A stretch of DNA of 64,000 nucleotides from CAVVEC01 sp963770485 (GCA_963770485.1 CAVYPX010000017.1:1-64000); one strand, 5' to 3'; shown: positions 16,408 through 25,183, counted from the stretch's first letter. The notes: a model not told the origin generated them from the sequence alone. Translations and numbers: made by a program.

Positions 16408-16435
16408 TGGAGGGCGGGCGTCCTCGCCCGTCCAG
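16408..16435. repeat. 28-bp GC-rich palindromic repeat, copy 1
   Basis: A 28-base unit centred on GGCGTCCTCGCC. It recurs with two differences inside a coding sequence at 41771-41798. Confidence 0.7.
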
Positions 16436-16457
16436 TAGATGCAAACCGGTCAAGCGT

Positions 16458-16488
16458 TGTAGAATAAACAAGCTGAGCGGGAGTAACT
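16458..16488 (+). pseudogene. tRNA-Gly promoter and 5' end remnant
   Basis: TGTAGAAT at 16458-16465 followed by GAGCGGGAGTAACT at 16475-16488 mirrors the promoter and first bases of the intact tRNA-Gly (20279-20308), with nearly the same spacing. The similarity stops after 14 bases. It is likely the original 5' end of a tRNA-Gly locus displaced by successive insertions. Confidence 0.55.
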
Positions 16489-16614
16489 TGAGGCGTTTGG
16501 CGGGCCCATTCGATAACTTCGCTTTGCTCAGTTGCTCAGGGCAGGCTCAGGTCCCGAGCCCGCTGCCGAAATCCCGAGCGCAGTCGAGGGATCTCGAACT
16601 TGTAAGTTGGAATT

Positions 16615-16653
16615 GAGCGGGAGTAACTCAGTGGTAGAGTGCGACCTTGCCAA
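16615..16653 (+). repeat. attL: 39-bp direct repeat of tRNA-Gly 5' half
   Basis: These 39 bases are identical to 20295-20333 and cover the tRNA-Gly 5' half through the anticodon. After 16653 the sequence diverges. Together with the integrase next to the intact tRNA, this marks the left boundary of an integrated element. Confidence 0.85.
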
Positions 16654-16935
16654 TTCTCTCCTATTCAATACTTTCAACAACTTAACAGGCTTGCGGGGAC
16701 TGCCAAGTACCTGAAAATACGTGCAAGACAGGTGTCTCAACGGGTGCCAGTGCGGGTGCTGCGAAAAAGTGCGAAGTCGCACTCTAAAACGCGACCCGCC
16801 ACGAGTCGCACTTTTGAGGCGGATGCCAGCGGGTGCTGGCGTTCCATGTCACACCGAGCGATTCGCCCTCTGTGATTTAGCCGTTCACGACCGCTGATCC
16901 CCACTCGAAACCCGCGTCAGTCTTCTGTCACCCTG
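16654..16935. other. Left-end non-coding part of the element
   Basis: No gene seen. It contains the integrase-tail fragment near 16740-16758 and a set of GTGCGA/TCGCAC palindromes at about 16762-16816 (a hairpin AGTGCGA/TCGCACT, then a further TCGCACTTTT), which may act as a terminator for the leftward operon or as recombinase binding sites. Confidence 0.45.
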
Positions 16936-17190
16936 CTACCCTCGCTTTCGCGAAGTCGGAGCAGGGACCCCGCTGCGACGACCGAGCCACGCGTTAAGCT
17001 CTGGCGAACCCCAGAGGTAGCGACGATGCTTGCCCAGCCTGAAGATCGGGATCGGATCGGCAGTCCGCGAGGGTTTGCTCTGGTCAATGATCCAGCTTTC
17101 CTTGACCTTCAACCGCTGGGAAAGCTCCGTCGCGGTCAACACTTCGTAAGGGAATGGGGAAGCTCCCTGATCCTGATGATGACTTTTCAT
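16936..17190 (-). CDS. Small HTH (excisionase/MerR-like) DNA-binding protein
   Basis: 84 aa. The core YEVLTATELSQRLKVKESWIIDQ, then IPIFRLGKHRRYLWGSPELNAWL, matches the helix-turn-helix and wing arrangement of excisionase-type HTH_17 proteins (helix, KVKESW recognition region, RLGKHRRY wing, final ELNAWL helix). Its ATG directly follows the stop codon of the upstream gene, so it is translated from the same leftward message. In an integrated element it is a good candidate for the recombination directionality factor or for a regulator of the cargo. Confidence 0.75.
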   Translation of the reverse strand: MKSHHQDQGASPFPYEVLTATELSQRLKVKESWIIDQSKPSRTADPIPIFRLGKHRRYLWGSPELNAWLGRRSGVPAPTSRKRG

Positions 17191-18159
17191 CTACCGCAAC
17201 TCCTTCAAGGTCTGTCCGCCAGAACCCGATCCTTGTCCAAGAATCCAGCCCTCCAGTTTCCTAACGCTCTCTTCGTTCGGATCGCCCGGTTTCCGCCTAT
17301 CCATGAGAACTTCGAGCATTCCGAAGAGCCCCACGGTAGCGTCGAAAGCATCATCTCCATCCGAGAAGCCCTGCTCGATGGTGTGGGTCAGTTCTGGATC
17401 GAGTTTGACGTTCGCCTTTCCCGCCCATTTGAACAGAGCACCAGCCGCCTTCTTCCTGACCTCCGCATCCCCTTTTTTGCCGCTTAGCCCACCCTGAAAG
17501 AACCAGCCATAGCACTCCGCTGGATAGGTCTCCACGATGACCAAGCGTCCCGGCTTCAACAGTGCATCGAGAGAGCCGTCGAAGGGCCAAAGCACTACAG
17601 ACTTGTCATTGCCCAAGGCGGGAGCGAGCACACCTCGCCAGCCGATGATCGCCGCTCTGCCTACCTGACTCGCACCGAGCGTCCAGAAAAGTGGGCTCGC
17701 TGCCTTCCTGCCGTCGTATCCGAGATCGCATTTTCGGCGAAGGTCATCCATGTGGGCGACTTGCAGAGCGTCGAGCAAGTGCTTTTGCTTTTTGCCGCCC
17801 GGTTTGTACGGGTAGAACGGGCGGTACTTCGTTATCTCGGAAGCTTCTGAGCAAACACGGTAGAAGTCTGTGAGTTTTCCACGTCCCAGTTGGGAGAGGA
17901 AGGTCTTGAATTCCGAAGCTCCAATGAGAAGTGCATATGAAGCGGGGATTCCAATCGGGAAGTCGAAACCGACCATTGCCGAGCCGAGTCCAATGCTCGC
18001 TCTCGCACGAGCGATCAGAGTTGTGTGGTCGCCAACTGGCTCCGGCTGGTGTGCTGTGTATCGGCTCCCTTCGAGAATCGCTCTCGCGATCCATCGCTTG
18101 CCCGGATTACTCCCCCAATCGGCATGGTAGACGACGGCGGGCAAATGCCGGTTCAGCAT
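17191..18159 (-). CDS. DUF429-like predicted RNase H-fold protein
   Basis: 322 aa from the ATG at 18159, chosen because AAGGA lies 9-10 bases upstream and the longer frame (to 18237) would overlap the preceding gene by 85 bp. The N-terminal YHADWGSNPGKRW has the Asp of an RNase H-like first strand (D14). VGFDFPIGIP supplies a second acidic residue, then IVETYPAECY and a C-terminal DGDDAFDATVGL, the acidic pattern of DUF429 predicted nucleases. The start overlaps the end of the Nmad-like gene by 7 bases, and the stop abuts the HTH gene. Function is unproven; a nuclease role is inferred from the fold. Confidence 0.7.
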   Translation of the reverse strand: MLNRHLPAVVYHADWGSNPGKRWIARAILEGSRYTAHQPEPVGDHTTLIARARASIGLGSAMVGFDFPIGIPASYALLIGASEFKTFLSQLGRGKLTDFYRVCSEASEITKYRPFYPYKPGGKKQKHLLDALQVAHMDDLRRKCDLGYDGRKAASPLFWTLGASQVGRAAIIGWRGVLAPALGNDKSVVLWPFDGSLDALLKPGRLVIVETYPAECYGWFFQGGLSGKKGDAEVRKKAAGALFKWAGKANVKLDPELTHTIEQGFSDGDDAFDATVGLFGMLEVLMDRRKPGDPNEESVRKLEGWILGQGSGSGGQTLKELR

Positions 18160-18932
18160 CGACCCAATCCTTGCGATAAGAGGAAACCGATGAACTCGTT
18201 TCGCCATTCTTCCACAGACTTCTTCTTGGGCTCCCATCTGATGGGTGGGGAATGAGGCTGATGAACCTTATTGTCCAGCCTGAGCGAGCGTTTCACCCCG
18301 TCTGGTTGGGCTTCTGCAATGGTTCGCCCGAAAACCTCGCGGCTCAATTCGTCGTCGCTCCAGACTTCCGCTTTGGGAGGTTTTGCTTGTGCGACTATTG
18401 GAGGATGCTCCAAAACGAGCGTTTGGCTTGGGTCGTCAGAAAACAGCACGTAGTTGTATCCGAATCTGAATCGCTTTCCGTCGATGTACGAGTCCAGAGA
18501 GACGGAATTCTTCGCGGCCTGAACATCCAACTCACCCTTCGAGAAAAGTCTGTGGGGCACAATCCGATGAAGCCAGTCCTTGTGCCAGTCTTGCTCAGGC
18601 GAACCGGGCTCGTAGTGCTCCCACACTTTTCCAGCCCCATCAGTCGGTCGCACGAGCAGATTCAGATAGTGGCTGTATTTCTTGTACGAGGGATTCAAGA
18701 AGATGTCGCTCTGCTGAACTTTTCTCTTGACCGTTGCGATTGCAGAGAGCCGATACTCAACATCACGCTCTTCGATCTTCGTGAACGAAAAGAAGACCAC
18801 CACGTCCCCCGGATTGACTTGGTTCCGAACATCGGCACGGCATACGCCCCACGTAAGGGCTCCGTGCAGGTTGCGGCGGCAGAAGAAAGAAGGGTCATCG
18901 CCGTAGTCATAGGGCCACTCTCGTTTTCGCAA
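18153..18932 (-). CDS. Nmad-like protein (nucleotide-modification-associated domain), uncertain
   Basis: About 259 aa, first gene of the leftward cargo operon. The N-terminal segment DPSFFCRRNLHGALTWGVCRADVRN followed by VNPGDVVVFFSF (about residues 13-48) resembles the (P)NP(F)..TLA.CKP.IR..A..GDWVVG pattern of Nmad2-type proteins found in phage DNA-modification and defence contexts. The central YSHYLNLLVRP and the late RFRFGYNYVLF segments are in the expected order. The assignment is by eye and moderate at best. The only in-frame start is TTG at 18932, without a Shine-Dalgarno; the frame stays open to about 19012, so the N-terminus may be longer. Confidence 0.5.
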   Translation of the reverse strand: MRKREWPYDYGDDPSFFCRRNLHGALTWGVCRADVRNQVNPGDVVVFFSFTKIEERDVEYRLSAIATVKRKVQQSDIFLNPSYKKYSHYLNLLVRPTDGAGKVWEHYEPGSPEQDWHKDWLHRIVPHRLFSKGELDVQAAKNSVSLDSYIDGKRFRFGYNYVLFSDDPSQTLVLEHPPIVAQAKPPKAEVWSDDELSREVFGRTIAEAQPDGVKRSLRLDNKVHQPHSPPIRWEPKKKSVEEWRNEFIGFLLSQGLGRC

Positions 18933-19091
18933 GGCGGTGTGGAGAGGGGCGAACGATTTGGGACAACCGCCGACTTGCTCATCAGCTACTCGCAGACCAA
19001 TCGCGACACATCAAGACAAACTGTTGGCTGACGTACCCGCACGACGTACAATGCCTGACGGCAGTCCCCGCAGCCAGAAGGGGAAACTCTA

Positions 19092-20255
19092 ATGGCAAAG
19101 GGGTGGTTTCGCAGGAAGAAAGGCAAGCTGGTGTACTGCTGGTACAACACGAACGGCGATGAACGCTCGAAGGTTGTGGGGCTGAGCACCATGACTGACG
19201 AAGAGGGTTGGCTGGAAATTGGCACTCTAGGGTTGGACAAACTCGTCAACCAGCCAGACCCAGCGAAGGTGACGTTCGGCGAAGTGCTGCAACATTACCT
19301 CGCTTATGGCAAGAAGAAGACGGGCGAGGACAAGGCTCACTCCAGCAAGAACACGGATGGTCGCAACGCACGGCTTCACTTAACCCACTGGTCAGAGTAC
19401 GTAGCCAAGGACATCGAGCCACTCGAAATTCAGGAGTGGATCGACGGGATGTCCAAAGGATTACGATCCAAACTCAGGAACATGATGTCGGCGGTCTACA
19501 GCCACGGACAGAAGTTCCGCATGATCCCACGAACTGAGGAATGCAATCCGATGAAGTGGGTGAGTGCAACGACGGTCTCGGATTACGAGGCAATCAGCCT
19601 GAGCCCAGAAGAGTCTTTCGCGATACTGGAACGGATCGGCGATCCTTTGGTACGGGTGCTGGTCATTGTGGTAGCAGTCACCGCCACTCGTATCGGGGAA
19701 GCTCTCGGACTCGTGTGGTCGGATATTGATTGGAAGAAACTGAAGATCAACATCCGACGCGATTGGGTGGATGGCGAACTGGGGCGTCCGAAGTCGAGGG
19801 CGTCTAAGGCTCCAGTCGAGATGCACGAGACGCTTGCTGCCCTATTGCAGGCGTGGCGTCAACAGACACCGTACAGCAAGGACTCGGATTTTTTGTTCCC
19901 CTCGTTCAAGCTGCACGGCAAGCAGCCTCGAATCGGCAGCATGATCGTGCAGGACTACGTCAGACCTGCGGCTGTCGCTGCTGGAGTGATCCCTGAGGAT
20001 TGCCCGAGATTTGGGTTTCACAACCTGAGGCACGGGCTTTCCACGTTCCTAATCGAAAACGGACACGATCCTGTGGTCGTGCAGCGTATGCTTCGCCAGT
20101 CGAACGTTGACATGACGATGCACTACACCCACAATAGCCACAAGGCGAGGGAGGCTCAAGGTCAGTTCATCGAGCGTTTCCTCCCGAATGGCGGGGCTGT
20201 AGCCGATCTGGAAGAGCAGGATGACGAAAAGCGGGTGCCAGTGCGGGTGCAGTGA
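19092..20255 (+). CDS. int: Tyrosine recombinase (phage-type integrase)
   Basis: 387 aa. N-terminal SAM-like core-binding domain (about 70-160), then the catalytic domain with R200 (VTATRIGEALGL), H310 and R313 (HNLRHG) and the nucleophile Y345 (MTMHYTH). All are intact, so it could be active. It ends 41 bp before the intact tRNA-Gly, the usual position for an integrase using that tRNA as attB. A ribosome binding site GAAGGGGAAAC lies before the ATG. The C-terminal tail has a short duplicate at the left end of the element. Confidence 0.95.
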   Translation: MAKGWFRRKKGKLVYCWYNTNGDERSKVVGLSTMTDEEGWLEIGTLGLDKLVNQPDPAKVTFGEVLQHYLAYGKKKTGEDKAHSSKNTDGRNARLHLTHWSEYVAKDIEPLEIQEWIDGMSKGLRSKLRNMMSAVYSHGQKFRMIPRTEECNPMKWVSATTVSDYEAISLSPEESFAILERIGDPLVRVLVIVVAVTATRIGEALGLVWSDIDWKKLKINIRRDWVDGELGRPKSRASKAPVEMHETLAALLQAWRQQTPYSKDSDFLFPSFKLHGKQPRIGSMIVQDYVRPAAVAAGVIPEDCPRFGFHNLRHGLSTFLIENGHDPVVVQRMLRQSNVDMTMHYTHNSHKAREAQGQFIERFLPNGGAVADLEEQDDEKRVPVRVQ

Positions 20256-20278
20256 ATTGTCAGCAAAACAGCAAGTGC

Positions 20279-20286
20279 TGTAGAAT
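20279..20286 (+). promoter_or_regulatory. Probable tRNA-Gly promoter -10 region
   Basis: TGTAGAAT (extended -10, TG-TAGAAT-like) 11 bases before the tRNA-Gly 5' end; the same word precedes the tRNA remnant at 16475. Confidence 0.4.
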
Positions 20287-20296
20287 GAGAGAACGA

Positions 20297-20371
<75 letters not shown>

Positions 20372-20587
20372 GACATCTGGTGAAGGCTCGTGCCGGGGTG
20401 GGCCCTTTGATTCGATCGCCTTTACCGTTCCCTCTCCTCCGAGGAAACTGCCCCCAAAACCCATGGTTCGTTGCCCCACTCTTTCCCAAATTTCATACCG
20501 GGTTTCATGCAGATTTCAGCTTTACAGTAGCGATTGACTCCAGTCCGGGACGGGAGGATACTTGCAGCCGCCATTTTGGGAGGAACT

Positions 20588-21313
20588 ATGAAGCGGACAT
20601 CCAGGATGCCCTCGAACCTTTCCGAATCACTGCATCATCGGCTCAACTCGTATGCGCTGGCGGCCAGCGCGGCGGGAGTGAGCCTCGCGGCGTTGGCACA
20701 GCCCGCCGAGGGCAGAATCATCTACACTCCCACGCACAGAGTCATACGGCCAAATGAGCTCTATACGCTGTCGTTCAGCAAAGGCAGAACGGATTTCGAG
20801 ATCAAGAACGGCCGTGCTCAAAGCAATTACACGTATTTCACTTATCTTGACATTTATGGCGAGGGCCAAGGCGCAAACTACAACCAAGTTTCCTGCAATA
20901 GTCTGACAATCTTCACTAATGGCGGAGTGGCTTCCGCCCTCAAGAAAGGCTCTGTGATCTTCGGCGAAGCGCGTTGGTTGTTTCGTTTCGCCGCTTTGGC
21001 TGCAGGGTACGGCGTCACGTACGGTAACTGGCGTAATGTCAAGAATCGCTACCTTGGCCTGACGTTTTACGTTGACAAGAAGAAGCACTACGGCTGGGCA
21101 CGGATGAGCGTCAAAACCATTTCGCACGGGGAGGGAATCTTGATTATGGGCATTCTCACCGGGTATGCCTACGAAACCATCCCGAACAAACCAATCATCG
21201 CGGGCAAGACTCACGGGCCCGATGTCATCACCATTCAGGACGCGAGCCTCGGTCACCTGGCGCGAGGTGCGTCTGCAATTCCGGCTTGGCGCGGCGCGAA
21301 CTCGGCAAAATAA
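20588..21313 (+). CDS. Exported protein, LGHLARGAS paralogue family, member 1
   Basis: 241 aa, not assigned to a named family. ATG 20588 has GGGAGGA 5 bases upstream. The N-terminus has a lipid-like/transmembrane segment after a 20-residue basic part (LNSYALAASAAGVSLAALA, then QPAEGRIIYTPTH), suggesting export. The C-terminal third is shared almost word for word with the proteins at 24144-24842 and 22954-23685: NVKNRYLGL, HYGWAR, LTGYAYETIPNKPIIAGKT, then SLGHLARGASAIPAWR. Those two have a DLNHDG-type calcium-loop sequence where this one has SFSKGRTDF. The gene lies between tRNA-Gly and tRNA-Cys. Function unknown. Confidence 0.75.
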   Translation: MKRTSRMPSNLSESLHHRLNSYALAASAAGVSLAALAQPAEGRIIYTPTHRVIRPNELYTLSFSKGRTDFEIKNGRAQSNYTYFTYLDIYGEGQGANYNQVSCNSLTIFTNGGVASALKKGSVIFGEARWLFRFAALAAGYGVTYGNWRNVKNRYLGLTFYVDKKKHYGWARMSVKTISHGEGILIMGILTGYAYETIPNKPIIAGKTHGPDVITIQDASLGHLARGASAIPAWRGANSAK

Positions 21314-21394
21314 TCGAATAGAATGCAACTGTCGCTTTGGATCTTGCAGGAGAATGTGGACTTTTCCGCCACATACGGATAAGTTAATTATCAG

Positions 21395-21472
<78 letters not shown>

Positions 21473-21493
21473 CTATAAACTCTCCGCGCTCCC

Positions 21494-21659
21494 AGATCCC
21501 TCGCTGCGCTCGGGATTTCGCCTACGGGCTCCCGCTGCGCTCACGCCCGCAAAACGGCTCAAGATCCCTCGCTGCGCTCGGGATTTCGCCTACGGGCTCC
21601 CGCTGCGCTCACGCCCGCAAAACGGCTCAAGATCCCTCGCTGCGCTCGGGATTTCGCCT
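21494..21659. repeat. 68-bp tandem repeat, about 2.4 copies
   Basis: Units begin at 21494, 21562 and 21630 (period exactly 68) and are almost perfectly conserved. Each contains CCTCGCTGCGCTCGGGATTT and CTCCCGCTGCGCTCACGCCC. A diverged piece recurs at about 25135-25180, next to selC. There are no spacers, so it is not CRISPR. It fills the gap between tRNA-Cys and the GloVer gene. Confidence 0.85.
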
Positions 21660-21700
21660 GGTGACGCGGTGCGAACGGCGGTTGCGGACTGATGAGCTGA

Positions 21701-22957
21701 TTAATGCGGAGCGATCTTGAACGCCGTGCCACCGCTGTAGGTGCCGCCATTGAGGGCGGTCCCGTAGAGATTCCCCGCCTTATCGCGAACCAACCAGCCA
21801 TCGGGTTCCCACCCGTCGGCTCCGCCGGTGAAGCTATGCAGCACGCTCTCTTTGCCCTGCTTGCTTAGTTTGAAGACCGTCCCCTCGTCGTCGTCGCCGC
21901 CTCTTGTGGTTTCGCCATAGAAGTTCCCGGCGGCGTCCTGGATCAGGCCGGCATAGGGAATTGCGCCGTCGGTTCCGTGGAAGGCATGTAGCACGGTCAT
22001 TTTACCAGCCTTGTGCAACTCGAACACTACACCACAACCGTTGCCGTTGTTGCAGCTGGAATCGCCGCCGCCTGACGCTGTTCCATAAAGATTGCCCGCC
22101 GCATCTCGGAAGAAACCTGGGACCGGAGCATGTCCGTCCGTGTATCCGGTGAATTTGTAGAGCACAGTCTCTTTGCCAGACTTGCCGACCTTGAATACTA
22201 CTCCGCAGCCAATTCTGTCCCAGGGACAAGCATCGCCGCCGGCGACAGTGGTGCCATAGAGACTGCCCTTAGCATCGCGAACCAGAAAACCGCTACCCGG
22301 AAACGCGCCGTTCCGTCCGTTGAATTTATGCAGAATGGTCTGTTTGCCTGCCTTGTCCAGTTTGAACACCACTCCACAACCGCCCAAGGTGCATCTCGAA
22401 TCACCTCCTCCATAGGTGGTGCCATAGAGATTGCCTTCGCTATCCTGAATAACCCCCGCGTCCGGACCGCATCCGTCCGATGTTCCGCCCGCGAAGCTAT
22501 GCAGCACGGTCTCCTTGCCGGCGGTGTCGAGCCTGAACACGGTTCCGCAACTATTGGACCCGCCTTCTTGAGTGGTACCATACAGGTTGCCTGCAGCATC
22601 CCGCAGCAAGCCTGCGACGGGATCCGCTCCGTCTCCGTTAGCCCCGGTGAAGCTGTAGAGAACCGTCTCGTCGCCAGCCGGACTGAGCTCGAACACGACG
22701 CCGTAACCGCCAGTCCCACCGGCCACTGCAGTGCCATAGAAATTGCCGGCTGCATCCCGGACTAGACCGGCGATGGGGTTTCCGCCGTCTGCTCCTCCGG
22801 GAAATTCGTACAGGACGCTGAAAGTCTGCGTCTGTGCCGATTGGCTGGCAAGCAGCACGGCCACCAGCGCTGCGAGCACGGTGCTTGCCTTTCGCTGGAC
22901 CGCGGGCAGCCGCAAGAAGAAGGCGAAAACAGTGGGGGCTGGCGGCATGCGCGTCAT
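21701..22957 (-). CDS. Exported GloVer-repeat protein
   Basis: 418 aa from ATG 22957, chosen because GGAGG lies about 7 bases upstream and the ATG overlaps the previous gene's stop (ATGA); the frame is open to a GTG at 22981. A signal peptide (about residues 20-42, VLAALVAVLLASQSAQTQ) is followed by roughly nine repeats of 35-45 residues with the pattern G..P.AGL..DA.GN(L/F)YGTT..GG....GVVF.L...G.ETVLYSF.G. These are GloVer (TIGR03803-type) repeats, expected to form a beta-propeller at the cell surface. It is translationally coupled to LGHLARGAS member 2. Ligand unknown. Confidence 0.88.
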   Translation of the reverse strand: MTRMPPAPTVFAFFLRLPAVQRKASTVLAALVAVLLASQSAQTQTFSVLYEFPGGADGGNPIAGLVRDAAGNFYGTAVAGGTGGYGVVFELSPAGDETVLYSFTGANGDGADPVAGLLRDAAGNLYGTTQEGGSNSCGTVFRLDTAGKETVLHSFAGGTSDGCGPDAGVIQDSEGNLYGTTYGGGDSRCTLGGCGVVFKLDKAGKQTILHKFNGRNGAFPGSGFLVRDAKGSLYGTTVAGGDACPWDRIGCGVVFKVGKSGKETVLYKFTGYTDGHAPVPGFFRDAAGNLYGTASGGGDSSCNNGNGCGVVFELHKAGKMTVLHAFHGTDGAIPYAGLIQDAAGNFYGETTRGGDDDEGTVFKLSKQGKESVLHSFTGGADGWEPDGWLVRDKAGNLYGTALNGGTYSGGTAFKIAPH

Positions 22958-23685
22958 CGGTTGCCTCCGGCTGTTCGCCACCGGAAAATCGCGGATGCAC
23001 CTTTGGCTAAGTGACCGAGGCTCGTGGGCTCAATCGTGACGACGTCGGGCCCTTTCGTTTTTCCTGTGATGATGGGCTTGTTCGGGATGGTTTCGTAGGC
23101 GTAGCCGGTCAGAAGGGCCGTGTTCTCGCCGTTCTTACTGCTGCAGGCGTCGGTAAGACGAGCCCAACCGAAATGAACTTCCCCCTGAATAGAGAATTCC
23201 AGCCCAAGATAGCGATGCTGTACGTTTTGCCAGGGCCCGCCGCAGTATCCAGTGCCCTGCGTACCGGCGTCGTATCCTCCGAACGCCATCACTTTATTGC
23301 CCGGCGAAAACGGACTCTTGGGTCCGATGCGAACTCCGGCCGCCAGCGCAGAGGCGTAGACATAGCTCCGCCCCTGGTGTCCCACAATCTCGTTTGGGTG
23401 TCGAGCGGGTAGTGCGGAGAGTTTCCCTTCAATGTATTCGCAAAAGCTGGTGCAGGTGAAACTGTCATGGATGTTGAAATCCGTCCTGCCGTCATGGTTA
23501 AGGTCGAGCGGGATGGTGTGATTGGGCACGATCTGCTTGTGAGCAGGCGTGTAGACAATTTTCGCGTCGGCTGGCTGCGACAGGCCTACTATTCCCAATC
23601 CCGCGGCACCGGCTGCGAGCGAGTATAAGTTGAGCTGGTGATGCAGCGACAGGGAAAGCTTGCAGGGGGTACGGGGACGTTGCAT
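22954..23685 (-). CDS. Exported protein, LGHLARGAS paralogue family, member 2
   Basis: 243 aa from ATG 23685 (GAGGAGG 6 bases upstream). The longer frame to 23844 lacks a ribosome binding site and family-like sequence. Like its relatives it has the N-terminal MQRPRTP.KLS.SLHHQLN, a hydrophobic stretch ending QPADAKIVYTPAH, and DLNHDGRTDFNI (calcium-loop-like). The ending is TGYAYETIPNKPIITGKT, DVVTIEPTSLGHLAKGASAIFRWR. Cysteines in the middle (CTSFC, YCGG) are specific to this copy. Its stop overlaps the start of the GloVer gene, so the two products are made together. Confidence 0.75.
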   Translation of the reverse strand: MQRPRTPCKLSLSLHHQLNLYSLAAGAAGLGIVGLSQPADAKIVYTPAHKQIVPNHTIPLDLNHDGRTDFNIHDSFTCTSFCEYIEGKLSALPARHPNEIVGHQGRSYVYASALAAGVRIGPKSPFSPGNKVMAFGGYDAGTQGTGYCGGPWQNVQHRYLGLEFSIQGEVHFGWARLTDACSSKNGENTALLTGYAYETIPNKPIITGKTKGPDVVTIEPTSLGHLAKGASAIFRWRTAGGNR

Positions 23686-23878
23686 GAAGTCCTCCTCGAA
23701 GCGGGCGGCACTATTTTCGTCTTCTGCGAATCGAGTGTCAATCAGAGTCCAAATGCTCTTGGCATCGAAATGAGCCGAAAGTCTCTTGCCGTTTGTGGAC
23801 CCAGCATGATTGGTGCCCGCCCGATCCACAGACTGAGAAGCCATTTGGCAACCTTAGGTAAGCTTTCACATTTATGCG

Positions 23879-23919
23879 CGGAAGCGCATGGGGTCCGGTG
23901 ATCCTCCCGGTCTTCAAAA
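23879..23919 (+). pseudogene. selC 5'-half fragment (truncated tRNA-Sec copy)
   Basis: 41 bases identical to 24952-24992, the 5' half of tRNA-Sec up to and including the anticodon loop CTTCAAAA. The similarity ends there. It cannot fold as a tRNA. Confidence 0.85.
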
Positions 23920-24143
23920 GCGCCGCTAAAGTCGGAGGTACAGTGGTTTCAATAGCTTTAGCTGGAGGTTCGAGACCCTGAAATGGGGTTATTTGGGGTT
24001 CTTCGAAGCTATCGAGCAGCAAACAAGCAGCAAAATTTGAGCTGAAAATCTCCCGGTCCAGAGGACCGCGTTCTCGCGAAAGCTCGTTGACTCCGGCGCG
24101 AGCCGAGAGGATACTTGGATCCGCCCGCCCTGAAGGAGGACTT

Positions 24144-24842
24144 ATGCAACGTCCCCGGACACCTTCCAAGATTTCCGAATCGCTACATCAGCGGCTCAAC
24201 GCGTATGCTCTCTCGGCGAGTGCGGCGGGGGTGGGAGTGTTGGCGATGGCGCAGCCAGCCGAGGCCAAAATCGTGTACACCGAAGCTCACCACGTCCTCA
24301 AGGGAAAGATGAGCTATAAGCTCGATCTCAATCACGACGGGATTACGGATTTCACGCTGCGAGAATCTCACTGCCATTCCTGTGCATCAGGAACTGCGCT
24401 TTCCGTCCTGCCCGTGGCAGGTAATGGCGCCAGTGGGACAAAGTACGGGAGCGTCTGGGCCTTTGCCCTCAAGCGTGGTGCGCTGATCGGGACTCGGCGA
24501 CAATTTCGCGCCAAGTTCATGGCATGGGCTGGGACTACCGGAGACGGCCAGTCGAATGACTTCGGCAGTTGGGTGAATGTCAAGAACCGCTACCTCGGAC
24601 TGAAATTCAAGATTCGCGAAAAGACCCATTATGGCTGGGCGCGGTTAAACGTCAAGGCCGGGCGGTACACTATCGCGGCAACATTAACCGGTTACGCCTA
24701 CGAGACCATCCCCAACAAGCCCATCATCGCAGGCAAGACTCACGGCAAAGATGTCATCACGCTCGATCCAGCCACCCTCGGTCACCTGGCACGAGGAGCG
24801 TCCGCGATTCCGGCTTGGCGCGGAGCGAACTCGGCAAAATAA
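24144..24842 (+). CDS. Exported protein, LGHLARGAS paralogue family, member 3
   Basis: 232 aa from ATG 24144 (GAAGGAGGA upstream). N-terminus MQRPRTPSKISESLHQRLN, hydrophobic segment ending AQPAEAKIVYTEAH, DLNHDGITDFTLRE as a calcium-loop-like site, then NVKNRYLGLKFKI, HYGWARLNV, LTGYAYETIPNKPIIAGKT, DPATLGHLARGASAIPAWR. Its last 11 residues equal those of member 1. The whole gene lies between the truncated and the complete selC (23879-24952), as cargo would. Upstream GAGAGGATACTTG is shared with member 1 (GGGAGGATACTTG), so both may use related control sequences. Confidence 0.75.
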   Translation: MQRPRTPSKISESLHQRLNAYALSASAAGVGVLAMAQPAEAKIVYTEAHHVLKGKMSYKLDLNHDGITDFTLRESHCHSCASGTALSVLPVAGNGASGTKYGSVWAFALKRGALIGTRRQFRAKFMAWAGTTGDGQSNDFGSWVNVKNRYLGLKFKIREKTHYGWARLNVKAGRYTIAATLTGYAYETIPNKPIIAGKTHGKDVITLDPATLGHLARGASAIPAWRGANSAK

Positions 24843-24952
24843 TCGGACAGGATTCGATTACCGCTCGCCGCGCGACTCGGGGGTTAGGGTCACCCGAAAA
24901 GAGACTCCATATCTTTTGGTACCCTAGGTACGCCGCTCCCTCATACCTACAC

Positions 24953-25050
24953 GGAAGCGCATGGGGTCCGGTGATCCTCCCGGTCTTCAAAACCGGCGGT
25001 CGTCGTCTTTGGGCGGCGATGGTGGGTTCGACTCCCACTCGCTTCCGCCA
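24953..25050 (+). tRNA. selC: tRNA-Sec (UCA), selenocysteine tRNA
   Basis: 98 nt including encoded CCA. Acceptor GGAAGCG/CGCTTCC (the eighth position is a C/T mismatch as written), a six-pair D-stem with CGGT tetraloop, and anticodon arm CCGGT-CTTCAAA-ACCGG reading UCA. A long 8-bp variable arm (TCGTCGTC/GGCGGCGA), T-arm GTGGG-TTCGACT-CCCAC and G73 follow. These are tRNA-Sec hallmarks and imply that the organism inserts selenocysteine; selA, selB and selD are not in this window. Fragments of the same gene flank it on both sides. Confidence 0.92.
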
Positions 25051-25183
25051 TACCGGGTTCCCTCGACTTCGCTCGGGATGCGTTCGACAGGCTCAGCATT
25101 TCGGCGTGCGGCTCGGACGCCGCACAACCGCCGCAATTTCGCCTGCAGGCTCCCGCTGCGCTCACGCCCGCAATTCGGCTCAA

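Noticed and set aside
16615..16653. A second tRNA-Gly
   Set aside because: Sequence identity ends just after the anticodon; no 3' half follows.
18252..19031. Plus-strand frame of 259 codons opposite the Nmad-like gene
   Set aside because: No family-like features and no ribosome binding site. The opposite strand has overlapping start/stop coupling and conserved-looking motifs.
21494..21659. Tandem 68-bp repeats as a CRISPR array
   Set aside because: Units are contiguous with no variable spacers, and no cas genes are nearby.
23879..23919. A second functional tRNA-Sec
   Set aside because: Only the 5' half is present; it cannot form a T-arm or acceptor stem.
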